Assembly: GCA_037176725.1 (NCBI GenBank)
Contig: JAZBRS010000013.1
Span: 3,661,001-3,725,000 of the forward strand
DNA: 64,000 nucleotides
Direction of reading: 5' to 3'
Origin: Posidonia oceanica
Taxonomy: Eukaryota; Streptophyta; Magnoliopsida; Alismatales; Posidoniaceae
Numbering within the stretch: position 1 is the stretch's first letter; every line of letters begins with the position of its first letter. Below the pieces are notes generated by a model, which saw nothing but the letters and a program-made list of their open reading frames with translations, did no database searches and was not told the DNA's origin. The position numbers were made by a program, and so were the translations under genes. This document shows positions 34,211 through 45,306 of this stretch, one piece after another.

Positions 34211-34943
34211 TATTTCGGTATATCGAAATTTGGACTTACAAAGGTTCATAACCGAAAATCAATTCTACATACCGAAATATTTTCCATCTACTGAAGTGAG
34301 TCATTCGGTCTACCAAATTCCTGTCGATCTACCGAATAACTAGCCATTAGAGTAACGTTAAACATCACTCTTTGGCCTATATACACCCACCCAAAGGCAT
34401 CCATTTGAGGGTAGACTCATTGCTTTTCATTCTTATCCTTTGAGAGAGATTTATAAGTGTTTCCCACACCTCTTTTCAAGCCATAGCAAGTTATTCATTT
34501 GCAAATCCACAAAATATCCACTTGCTCAAATTGTGTATTTGGGAGAGATAAAAAGAGTTAGAGTTGTATTTTTTAGTTTCATCAAGTGTACGCATCTTCT
34601 CCGATTGTGAGAAGGGAAGCCTGCGGTTTTTACAGAGTCTTGGCAAGGGTTTCATCAAGAGGTGTTGAAGCGAAATCTTGGCCTGTAATCAAGATCGAAA
34701 TAGGGAAATTCTCAAGGGATTCTCAAGGAGTGGACTAAGTCGGAGAGGCCGAACCATTATAAGTATCTCGTGTTCTCAATTTCTCTCATTTCCTTCCTTG
34801 TATGCTTATAGTTTAAGTTTCAACTTCTTTACTTTATTCATTTCACTTATTATTAGCTTGAAGTTATTAAACAAGTATTTAAATTGTCTATTATCTTTAA
34901 ATTCTCTATTCACTCCTTCTAGAGAAGCCTATAGATCCTTACA
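34211..34943 (+). repeat. copia-4 5' LTR, right piece
   Basis: Resumes at TATTTCGGTATATCG exactly where the left piece stopped and runs to TTACA, directly before the primer-binding site. Confidence 0.92.
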
Positions 34944-34996
34944 ATTGATATCAGAGCCTTGTTTATTTAGGTTTATATTTAACCATCTTCTAAATT

Positions 34997-35599
34997 ATGG
35001 CTTCATCTTCATCAAACACTAGCATTGTAGAGGGTCAAAGTATATATAGACCACCATTCTTTGATAGCAATAATTATAACTATTGGAAATGTAGAATGGT
35101 AATATATCTCAAATCTATCAATCTTGATTTATGGAATGTAGTTGTAAATGGATATACTCCTACTAAAAAGAATTATAATGAGTGGAATGAAAATGAGAAA
35201 AATTTAGCAACATTAGATGCCAAGTGATTAATTATTTTATTTTGTGCTATAAATGAAGAACAATTTAATAGTATTTCTAATTGTAGCACATTTCATGAAG
35301 TTTGGCATGTTTTAGAAGTCACTCATGAGGGAACAAGTCAAGTCAAAAAAACTAAAATCAAGATACTTGTTCATAAGTATGAAATGTTTAAAATGAAACC
35401 ATATGAATCTATTGGTGATATGTTTACAAGATTCAATGAGATTACTAATAGTTTACAATCTCTTAGTAAATGTTACTCTCAAAGCGATTTAGTTAGAAAG
35501 ATTCTTAGATCTCTTACTCCGGATTAGGAGAAGAAAACCACTACAATTGAAAAAGCAAAACATCTCTCAACATGTTACTTTGAAAATCTCGTAAGAAAC
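34997..35599 (+). pseudogene. copia-4 gag, 5' part
   Basis: Starts MASSSSNTSIVEGQ. It contains RPPFFDSNNYNYWKCRM and LWNVVVNGY, typical of copia Gag (DUF4219/UBN2 type), and continues in the same frame as CAINEEQFNSIS, FHEVWHVLEVTHEG and SIGDMFTRFNEITN. Stops at about 35225 and 35526. Interrupted at 35599 by LTR C; the GAAAC duplication lets the reading NLVRN continue as LTSFEVQL at 38172. Confidence 0.85.
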
Positions 35600-35888
35600 T
35601 GTAGACACCCCGATTTTATAGTCCTTCGTCAGCTGTTTTCTCCTAGGAATATGCTCAATTATGGTGGCCCCTACCTTTTCACTCAATCCAAACCCAAACC
35701 TAAGTCCCCATTAAACCCAAACCTAAGCCCACCAATCCCAAACCAAGCCTAAACCTAAGCCCACCAATCCCAAACCAAGTCTAAACCTAAGTCTTGTTCA
35801 AAACCAAGCCTAAACCTAAGCCTAATTCCAAATCCAAGCCCAAGCCCAACCAAAATTCCAAAAAAATATCCAAAATCTACTCTAGGTC

Positions 35889-36023
35889 GTTGGACGCTGG
35901 ATATACCTGCGTCTTATGTAAGACGCAGTGAATCCAGCGTCTAACACCACCAGTCTCTTTGGGGCGCAAGACGCTGCCTGAGACTGTGTCTTATGTAAGA
36001 CACAGCTCAGATACGCGTCCTAC
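35889..36023 (+). repeat. GGACGC modules C1 and C2 (LTR-start pair)
   Basis: C1 35889-35945 has outer arms GTTGGACGC/GCGTCTAAC and inner arms GCGTCTTAT/GTAAGACGC. C2 35967-36023 follows after 21 bp with arms GCAAGACGC, GTGTCTTAT, GTAAGACAC and GCGTCCTAC. Confidence 0.9.
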
Positions 36024-36851
36024 ACACTGGGGCTGACAGAGCTCGATTTTTGGATTCCAATCGACTCCCGAGTGCAAATAACTTAGTGTCCCTTGTCCAG
36101 AACACATTCCCTGCCATGTCCCAAGGACTTTTCATTTCAACTTCCACAATTACACCTCATAGAAGCCATACAAAAACTTTGTGGGCTTCTTCATTAAGGA
36201 GGCCAGAAAATTGACTATTGTGGGGAACCTCTCTGAATCCCACAGCGATAAGCCATCCACAAACACCCTACTCCGGCCACCTGGAACCATTTCCAGCCCC
36301 TCACGAGCCTAGCCAAGCCCTCAAGCCACCACCACTGCCGCTACAACTTCCGAGAAGGCTTCGCCGGCGTCGAGGAAGCTACACCAAACGCCAAAATAGG
36401 TAAGTGTGCTCCTCTCCGTAGCTTAGAATTACAATCTTCATATCGTTTATGCTTATTACAATGCATGTTATCTGAGAATATTCATTTTTTGCCACTGTGT
36501 TGGCCATTTGCATATTTTCTGACGATGAGTTCCGACCATGTGAGGCCGTCAGCCGTTGAGCTTGGCTGAGAACCATCGTCCCATTTCATGCATCCCTGAG
36601 CATCCTTTGATCTCCTCAAACCTCCACGATGAACCACAGCTGAGCTCCATGGCTTCTCGATCCCTTAGTGGCCGGAGAACCCATCGGATTCCAACGAAAA
36701 GCAAGTCGAGGTGGGGAGGATGATTTAAATGTCCATTTCTATAGAACTTGCATGTTTATATTCGTGGATGTCTATTCTTGCTTGGGGAATGATTTTTGTT
36801 TGAGTTTCGTTTGGATTTGAATGGAATTTTAATCCGAATGCTCTGTCAGTG

Positions 36852-37620
36852 TATTGGACGCTGAATCTAGTGCGTCTTACATAAGACGCTACCATGGCTA
36901 GCGTCCAATGCCTTTGATACTTTTTTATTTTATTTTCCTTCCAAAAATATTCTGAAAACCTCCTAATAGCATATTTGTGATGTATATTGGAATTTCGATT
37001 CATTCTTATCATGTTTTCTTCATTTAAAACATTTAAATAGAACAAGTATTATTTCTTGAGTTTTAAATCTAAAAAAAGAATAACTTAGGTGTAAGACGCT
37101 GGAAATCACAGCGTTTTACGTAGGACGCTAAATGTCACAGCGTCTTACACCTCTATCAGAATTTTCCCTTATTTTTCATCATCAAAATGATTTTGTTTAT
37201 ATCTGAAGTTTAACATGTGGTGCTAAATTATCCTTTAATCTTATTTCATGTCCTGTCTTGTTTCATAGAATTATTTGACAAAAATACAAGCTACTTCCCT
37301 TGTTATACTTAAGAATCTGGTTCTGAGTGTAAGACGCAGAATCAATAGCGTCTTATGTAAGACACAGAGGTCCTAGCGTCTTACATTCCAGACAGTCCTT
37401 CATTTGTGATGATTTTTGAAATACTTTCATTAGATGTGTAAACTGGCTCTAGATTGCATACCATTATTTAAAACCTTTCCAATGAAATTTTGTCTCTCAT
37501 GAGTAATGGCCTTTGTTTATCTCTTGTTAGATTAGTCACTCTGTGAAGCTTCTGATTTTCTGTGTTGGACGCAGGCTCCTACGCGTCTTACATAAGACGC
37601 TGGGAATCCCAGCGTCCAAC
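36852..37620 (+). repeat. GGACGC module array in LTR C (C3-C6)
   Basis: Modules at 36852-36909, 37091-37148, 37329-37384 and 37564-37620; start spacing 239, 238 and 235 bp. C4 and C5 use GTAAGAC/GTCTTAC-type arms throughout. C6 has GTTGGAC/GTCCAAC outside and GTCTTAC/ATAAGAC inside. Confidence 0.93.
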
Positions 37621-38171
37621 GCATTCAGTAAACTGAACTTCTTTTTAGAGTTTTCCGACATTATTTTTGGGTCTGTTTGTTTTGATTTTAATCATTCCAA
37701 TATGATTTGCATGTCTACAGTGTTTTGAGGAATTTAACTTTCACTTTTGGCATATTTCAAAGATATTTAGCATGTTTTCAAAAGACATATAGCACATTTT
37801 CACTTGGCATGGCATAATCGCCCTCGGACGTATAGTAAATGGCATCATCGCCAACATTAGCCACAAATGAGCGGAATAGCCCAGAAAGACCGACTCTATC
37901 GGGCGCATGGGGGTACCTAACACCTCCCCCATACGTAATAGGAGTCCTTGTCCGATCTCTGGCCCCGTAATGACCTTGTGTCATATCCTTTGCATTTTAT
38001 TTATTTTACATGTTTTTTCGATTTTCCTTGTCTTCCGGTTTTCCAAATAGACTAAGTGGCAACTTCAAGTTTTTGTTTTCTTTTCTTCAACCTTCGTCCA
38101 TTTTCATACATATTTTTGTCGTGACCAACGAATCGGCACATCAAGTCGTTCGGTCGCATAGTTACAGAAAC

Positions 38172-39062
38172 CTTACTTCCTTTGAAGTTCAATTGAAGGA
38201 GAAGGAACTTGAAGATGCTCCAAAGAAGAAGAGTATTGCTTTTAAAGCCTCTATCGAGTTGGATGATTCGGATATAGAGGAAGTTCTTGCTCTCATTACA
38301 CACAAGTTTAAGAAATTCTTAAAGAAATGAAGATCTCAAAAGAAGTGGCATAGGAGCTCAAACAAGAAGGACAAAAGAAAAATCAAGAAAAAGAAGACTC
38401 TTCAAACAACATGGAATGATAGTGACTCTTCAACCGATGAAGAAATCTCATCCAATGGTTAAGTTACTCACATGTGCTTCATGGTAAAATCTAGTGAGGT
38501 ATCATCTTTAGATAATGTTGACGATTTTTCTATGGATGAACTACTTGATGCATTTAATGATCTTTATTTGAAATATAAATCTTTAAATGTTAAATGCAAA
38601 AGTTTAAACAAAAGCTTTGTTGATATATCTCTTAAAAAAGAAATAATTTCAAATGAAAATGATGAATTGAGAATTAGGAATAAAGCATTTGAAATAGAAA
38701 ATGATGTTTTGAAAAATGAATTGAATATCATGAAATGCAAAATTGATGTTTTAGAAAATAACATTGCATCATTGAAAATCAAAAGTGAAAGTTTCCTTAA
38801 TGATGTTAGTAAATTTACAATTAAAAGGAAAACTCTTGATGTGAGGAAGTATAAAAGTGTGCATAAAAAGTTTATTCCATACGAAAACGATTTTGTTAGA
38901 GCTAAAAATAATGAAAAATATGAATTTGTTATTAAGAAAATAGAAAGTGTAAGATGGATCCTAAAAGTAAAAAATGGTTGGATTTCTAAGACTAACACAT
39001 TTGAACCCAAGATAAAGTGGATACTAACATCTTTATTTGTTTCAAGTGATTTAGGTGTTTGA
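38172..39062 (+). pseudogene. copia-4 gag, 3' part (coiled coil)
   Basis: Resumes gag as LTSFEVQLKEKELED, then a Lys-rich stretch, stops, and a 196-codon frame (38472-39062) rich in Lys, Asn, Glu and Leu with a likely coiled coil. This matches the long helical Gag tail of some copia lineages. No zinc knuckle, protease or integrase follows. Confidence 0.7.
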
Positions 39063-39560
39063 GGGCACCTAGGGAGGAGAAGGAACTTGGAACTATATTT
39101 CATTGCCAAGTGTCGGTAATCCCATTATCCATACTATTGAAAAAGTGTGTTTTATTTGCTTAAAGTCAAATATGATTCTTTATAAGTTTTTCATTAAAAA
39201 TTGAATGCTTAATGAAATTATTTGGATAGAATATCACTCAATTCATTTATCATGATTTTTCCACATTTATCTCAATTTTTCTTGAATTAATATGCTTGTG
39301 GTCTTGCACAGGATTCGGTCTACCGAATTTCTTTGGTCTACTGAATTGCTTGCAATTGAAATTTTTATGATGTTAAGTTTCTTTATAGATTTTTAAACTT
39401 GAAGCAAAATTCTCTATATCCTTTTCATCCATGGCTTGTGTACATATTGATTATCTTATACCTTGTTCAAAATTTTTAAATCTTTATAAAGAATCCTTAC
39501 ATGGCCAAATGATTGAACTTAATTATCATACGTTATCATGCTATTTTATGGATCATGTTA

Positions 39561-40940
39561 TGTAATATCCGGGTTTTTCTAAAACTAGCGGGAAATTTTA
39601 GCGCGAGTAATTAGTGAGAATATCTAGTGCAAATTATTGGCACGAATTACTAACATGTGTTGATAGTGCGGAATTCTGGCGCGTATTACCAACGCGGCCC
39701 GTTAGATTAGAATTCAGTTATCTTTTGGGTTTGATTTGGGGATGTAATTCCCGTGTTTACGTGTTTTGATGGTTTGGATTTTGATTACTTCTAATTGTAA
39801 TTAATCATTAAAGCAATCATAGTAGATTAGTGTTTTTACTCCTTGGTATAATTCTTGGGAGTTGTTTGGGAGTTTGGCAGTTCGTGGGAAGGAAGAGGAG
39901 CCTTGCGCAATTTTTGCGCGAAAAGTTGATTAAAGAATGAAGAATTGGCCACAACCATGCAGTCGCCATTTTTTCCTCGTAACTCCAGGGCGGCTGTCGG
40001 AAAGGCTTGAGAAGGAGAGACACAGTGAGGCAGTCGAGCATCTAGAGCCTTCTTCCTTCTTCTTCTCCTTCACCTCCTTCCCCTGAGTTCTCCTCCTCCC
40101 TTCCTTTGTTAGTGAGAGAGAGAGATGGAGCGAGTGGTGATCTAGAGGTGGTCGAGCTCGTCTGGCCGTGTGCTTCTCGTGCCTAGCGGAGAACCCTGCT
40201 CGACACCAAGGAGGTTTCACCACCGACGGACCTTCAACCACTGTGTGGTGAGCTCGTGAAGGTGAGTGTAACTTCACAGAGCTTTGGATTTCATCTTCCT
40301 CCCTGTTTTGGTGTTGATTGTTGGTGTGATTTCATACCGTGGATGCTATGGCGTGGGTTTTCTATGGGCTGGTGGTGGGGTGGACTTCGGCTGTCATCCA
40401 GGAGAGGTGAGAGCGTCGTGGGTTGCGGTGGTGATCGCCCGCAGCAGAGCTTTGGATTTGGGTGGCCGGCGACGAGTGGAAACCACCCCTGTGCACGTCT
40501 GAGAGGTGCACACCTTATTGTTTTCTTTTCGATTATGCATGAAATTGATAAATATATGTTTCTTGGTATGTTCTTGATGCATGGTAGAAGATTTAAGATT
40601 TTAGGAGATTTATTGTGGATTTTACAGTTAAATTCGAATGCATGTGTTATTGTTTGTGATTTTGAGCTTCGTTGCTTGTGATTTTGATACTTCTAGCTAC
40701 GGTTATCGAAATACTTTGATTTTTGTTCCATATTGTATAGCACTTAGATACTTACGTTTTGAGTATTTTTGTGAAATTTATGGTTGCATGTGGTGAGACC
40801 GGTTTGAGTTCCCAAACTGGATAATTTTTGAGTTCGCTGCGTTCTGTGAGATTTTTATCTGAGTTTTTATTGTTGCGCAGGTTAGATGCGCGGGTAGGAT
40901 GCGCAGTTTTCTGCGTGGTTTTATTGACATATTTAATGCA
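39561..40940 (+). mobile_element. Solo LTR F inside copia-4 (probable)
   Basis: 1380 bp starting TGTAATATCCGGG and ending TTTAATGCA, flanked by TGTTA (39556-39560) and TGTTC (40941-40945). A start of this type is common in plant Ty3/gypsy LTRs. Sequence to its right leads into the copia-4 purine tract. The single mismatch in the flanking duplication and lack of a second copy keep this tentative. Confidence 0.55.
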
Positions 40941-41011
40941 TGTTCTTAGGAGGAGCTATTTCTATAATTTTGAAATATTTGTAGTTTTGTTTTCATAAAA
41001 AAGGGAGAAAT

Positions 41012-42129
41012 TGTTGGCTAAATTGGCTTCATCTCAATTTTAATGATAACAAAACATATTTATGTACTAATCCTTCTTAATAGGTTAAGGAAGAGTTCTT
41101 ATGGACATTGGAAAAAGAAGAAGGTACAATTGGCTAGAATGAATAAATGTGGCAAATTCAAAACGACTTAAATCATTCTTAAGTCAAATCATTTAAAGAT
41201 TAGAGATCAAGTTCTTATTGTAACTGTACTACATGTAAATGTAATTTGTTATATTTTAGGAACTTGTAATAATCTTTCAAATACCCTCATTGTGCCTTAG
41301 GAAAATAACTAAAGCTCCAAACCAAACCATTCATCGATTGCACTTCTTAATAGGACTTTATAGAGCATTTCGGCATACCGAATTTATTTCGGTATACCCA
41401 AATCTTGACTTACAGAGGTTCACAATTGAGAACCAATTCGGCATACCGAAATATTTTCGGTTAACCAAATTACCCGTCAGTTGTAAACAACTGTGAGTCA
41501 TTCGGTGTATCGAATGACTAGCCGTTTCTAACCATTAGAGTAACGTTAGACATCACTCTTTAGCCTATATATACCCACCCAAAGGCACCCATTTGAGGGT
41601 AGACTCATTGCTTTTCATTTCTATCCTTTGATAGAGATTTTCAATTATTTCCCACACTTCTTTTTAAGCCATAGCAAGTTATTCATTTGCAAATCCACAA
41701 AATATCTACTTGCTTAAAGTGTGTTTGGGAGAGATAAAAAGAGTTAGAGTTGTAATTTTTAGTTTCATTAAGTATACACATCTTCTCCGGTTATGAGAAT
41801 GGAAGGCCGCAGTTTTTGCGGAGTCTTGGCGAGTGTTTCGTCAAGAGGTGTTGAAGCGGAATCTTGGCCCGAAATCAATATCAGAATAGGAAAATTCTCA
41901 ACTGGTTCTCGAGAAGTAGACTAAACCGAGGAGGCCGAACCATTATAAGTATCTTGTATTCTCGATTTCTCTCATCTCCATCTTTGTATGCTTATAATTT
42001 AAGTTCCAACTTCTTTACTCTACTCATTTTACTTATGATTAACCTGAAGTTGTTAAACAAGTATTTAAATTGCCTATTATCTTTAAATTTTTTATTCACC
42101 TCCTCTAGAGAAGCCTATAGATTCTTACA
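41012..42129 (+). repeat. copia-4 3' LTR (intact)
   Basis: 1118 bp. At 41368-41515 it holds CGGCATACCGAA, TTTCGGTATACC and CGGTGTATCGAATG, short imperfect palindromes with inverted relatives. It gives the empty-site sequence ACCGAATTTATTTCGG for insertion B. Confidence 0.92.
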
Positions 42130-42134
42130 ACCTA

Positions 42135-42700
42135 TTCGGCCTTCAAGCCAATCGTTTGGGACGATCCAACCTAGAACCAGGTCGGGCAACTAATCCAACA
42201 TCATCCATATTATTATTAAACCATACTAGGTCACGTATTTTTATCGACATTATATTCTATTATACGTATATTTGATCTTGTATTCTTTTTTGCAATAGAT
42301 TATGTATTTTCATCGACATTATATTCAATTATACATATGTTTGATCTAATGCCCTGAACCTTGACATTATACTTGAGTGTACATGTTCGACATCATATTC
42401 AAACACACTTGAAAACTATATGTTCACCTTGACACTATACTCAAGTATACATTAGTTCTTTGCATCGTTCAGCATCGAACCAGGCCGAACGATGGTTCTG
42501 ATATTAATATATTAATCTCGACATTATACTTAAGCATACATGTGTCGTTTAACCTCAAACCAGGCCAAACGATCGATTCCATAACTATCTGTTAATTTCA
42601 ACATTATATTCGAACATACATGAAAACTATATGTTAATCTCGACATTGTATTCATGATTACATTTGAATCTTTTTTTGTTCACCAGTAATACGTAAAACT
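42135..42700 (+). repeat. AT-rich repeat with GACATTATATTC units, right part
   Basis: Continuation of 29330-30585 after copia-4. The joined sequence at the insertion point, AATACCTATTCGGCCTTCAA, resembles AATACCTGTTCAGACC ... AGCCTTCAAGCCGATTG at 29870-29925. So the insertion split a tandem block. Contains CAGGCCGAACGAT and CAGGCCAAACGAT units. Confidence 0.65.
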
Positions 42701-43472
42701 TATTATAGAATTTTTTCTTCTTTTATTTCTGGAATACGTGTGTGACGATCGTAACAAAGTTCTTTCATGATAATTAACGGACACTCATTAGAAGTCCGAA
42801 TATTGAAAAATCATGCTAATACCTCGAGATTTGTTGGAAAATACAAATTCCACAAGGACGTAGAAAAGAACCCGCAAACAAGGACCCATGGTATTTATAG
42901 GTTTCATTATAGAATTATAGGTATAGGATTATGTTAACGTGTCACTTATAACACGTAAGTCTAAGTATATTAGTTGTTTATTGTTAAAAGTAAAAAATAA
43001 AAACTTGTGTGAATGAAATTTTTTAGATTATTTGAAAATGGATACCCTCCCATATAATCAGATTAATTGCTAAATATATGATTAGGAACAGGCATCTCTC
43101 ATTTTGCTATTTTGTTATGTTATTAACCGTGTTACAAGTGAGAAACACTTCTAAAATATTTCACTTCCTTTCTTCGCATTTATATCAACAACTATAAACT
43201 TTTGTTATTTTCTTAATAAGTATTTTCTAAGAATTATGTGATAGAGACACCAGCCAATTAAAAAAACTATATATTAAGTTCATTGAAGACGCTCAAGAGA
43301 GAGATATGGTCCATGAGGATGTTTTGGGTAGATTTGGATTCTTTTAATAATTAATAGAATATAGGTAGATAGATTAAGGAGTGATGGGGAAAACTAGAGA
43401 AAAATTAACTAAGATACTATGATGCATCGCTCTTATATCAAGAATATTTCTATTTGGCATACTGGTGTGAGT
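42701..43472. other. AT-rich spacer
   Basis: No gene, terminal repeat or RNA was recognised. Confidence 0.5.
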
Positions 43473-44570
43473 GGGACCATGTTTGATTGACACTATTACA
43501 TTGTAAATATATTACGTGAAAATCAATTATTTGGTTGATTAAAACTTGTAATCGATTGTTTAGACAATTTAAAGTCAATTTTAATGATCGTCAGAATTAC
43601 ATTGACCACGATCAAGACAAGTTCAAAGATCATCAGAGTGATTTTGACAATGATCAAAGTAACTTCGGGAATCGCAAGAGTGATTAAGATGATGTTACTA
43701 GTACGTGATCGTTAGAGCAATTCCAACAGTAATCGAACTTATCTTAATAACCACCGGTGTAGCTATGCTAGAATCAACTCCAGCGATCATCGGAATGAGA
43801 CTAATGGTGTTAATGATGCTGGTGTATGTCAACGTTATTGGTTTGGACAATTATGAAGAACTTCATAATTAAATAACTATCAATTTTAATCTAATTGGAT
43901 TACACTCAAACCGTGTTTGGTTGGTGGAATGGTTCCGACGATTATCGGAACAATTCCGACCATTACTCAATTAATGCTGCGACTGTCAAAGTAATTCTAG
44001 TGGTGACCAAAATGACTCCAACTATCATCAGAATCTCATTGACGATCGTCAGAGTTACTCCAACGATTGCTAGAGTAATCTCAACGATGGTTGGAGTCGC
44101 AACGACGATCGCCAAAGTAATTCCGACGGTATTCAGAGTTGTTTTGGTGCTTATCGGAGTAATTTCTATGATAACTGGAGTTTCTTTGATTATTGTTAGA
44201 GTCATTCTGACAGTGATCAATGCGATTTCAACAACGACAGCGACTTTGATGTATGCCAATGTTGTTGATTTCGACAACTATGAAAAACTTCATAATTAGA
44301 TTACCATCGATTTTGATATAATTAAATTACACTCAAATGAATAATTCAATTACGTTATCTATTTTAAGGAACCAAATATCATAATTAAAGGTGGAATGTA
44401 TTTAGATTACATTACATCTTTTGGTTACAGCTAACTAAACATGACCTCAAATGTGGTAATTTAATTACAAAAGTAATCCAAGTACAATATGTAATTTAAT
44501 AAACCAAACACCGTAATAAATGAAGGAATTTAATTAGATTAGACTTATCACAACCAACCAAACATGACCC
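43473..44570. mobile_element. MITE-like element 1 with a 21-bp minisatellite core
   Basis: Ends are inverted: GGGACCATGTTTGATTG on the left and, read on the other strand, GGGTCATGTTTGGTTG on the right. A second right-end-like string (AACTAAACATGACC) lies at about 44433-44446. The core (about 43975-44225) is tandem 21-bp units. The whole is homologous to 60582-61401. No transposase; no clear target duplication. Confidence 0.65.
43975..44225. repeat. Degenerate 21-bp minisatellite
   Basis: About a dozen units of the type GTNATTCCGACG followed by ATNNTCAGA. Because 21 is a multiple of three, both strands stay open and encode meaningless heptads such as VIPTVFR and VTPTIVR. Confidence 0.85.
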
Positions 44571-45306
44571 AAGAATCGCTTGGAATTGCTTCGCATTCTT
44601 TGTGGAACCAGAATAGCAAAAGTGGTTCCAAACCACCGATAGAAGTAGGTGGTGGCTGCCCAATTTCTGCACCCCACCGAGATTCACTTGCAAAACAATC
44701 AAATTCAAAACAAGAACATATTGAGCAGTAGGAATTGCGATCCAACGTAGTTACTGTTTCAAGTTTCAATTCCATTTTACCACCGTCAACAAAATTGATC
44801 TCCAGCAGTAATTTACATTGTTTCATTTCGGAAAGTATATTTCTAGAAATAAAACCAAAAAACAGAGCCAAACCACACACCTGACTCCTGAAGAAATGAC
44901 TTTCGATAAAACCGGCAACCAGCAAAGTCCATAAAATGAGAGAATAGTACAGGCAGAAAGAGATACAATGAAACAAGTACCCGTGAAATTGTTTTGTCCA
45001 GGTTATGCATTACATGGTCACCTGTTACAATTACTAAACCCAGCCCCACCCCTTCTGAATAAAAAAAAGAACTTTTTTACTACATTACATACAATGTTCA
45101 CGAAAGAAAAGGATCAGCCGCCGGCAATTAATTTTCTGCAATGATTTTTGGTGAGCTAAATAAAAAGAAAACCATGCACATGAAGGAAAAGGCAAGAATG
45201 AAAAGGGATTTTAAGGTGATGATACAGTCAAGGTGTTTCTGTGAAATTTTATCCCTAATTCATGCAATAAACTAAGCATGCACATCATGCCAATGTACAG
45301 CTCTTT
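44571..45306 (-). other. Downstream region and probable 3' UTR of the DUF1644 gene
   Basis: No further coding sequence. It should include the 3' UTR and poly(A) site of the minus-strand gene but these could not be located with confidence. Confidence 0.4.

Larger units (their letters stand above)
35600..38166 (+). mobile_element. LTR C: Tat/Ogre-type solo LTR inside copia-4 gag
   Basis: 2567 bp, starts TGTAGACACCCCGATTTT and ends GCATAGTTACA. Perfect 5-bp target duplication GAAAC at 35595-35599 and 38167-38171. The interrupted gag frame reads through when it is removed. It shares with A and B the 3' block AGAAAGACCGACTCT ... TAACACCTCCCCC ... ATAGGAGTCCTT (37885-37955) and contains modules C1-C6. 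Confidence 0.95.
30591..42129 (+). mobile_element. copia-4: copia-type element with three nested LTR insertions
   Basis: LTRs begin TGTTGGCTAAATT and end TTACA. The 5' LTR is 30591-30963 plus 34211-34943 (split by LTR B); the 3' LTR is 41012-42129. Target duplication accta at 30586-30590 and 42130-42134. The primer-binding site is TGATATCAGAGCC (34946-34958) and the purine tract AAAAAAGGGAGAAAT precedes the 3' LTR. Only gag-like coding remains; pol is absent, so it was a deletion derivative or a non-autonomous form. By hand, the first ~265 bp of the two LTRs differ by roughly 9%, mostly transitions. Net length without insertions is about 4.3 kb. Confidence 0.92.

Noticed and set aside
40256..40681. 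141-codon ORF in solo LTR F
   Set aside because: Low-complexity Gly/Trp/Val composition, overlapping ORFs in other frames, lies within an LTR.
43895..44299. 134-codon ORF of Val/Ile/Thr heptads, and its mirror on the other strand
   Set aside because: Open on both strands because of a 21-bp minisatellite; not a protein signal.
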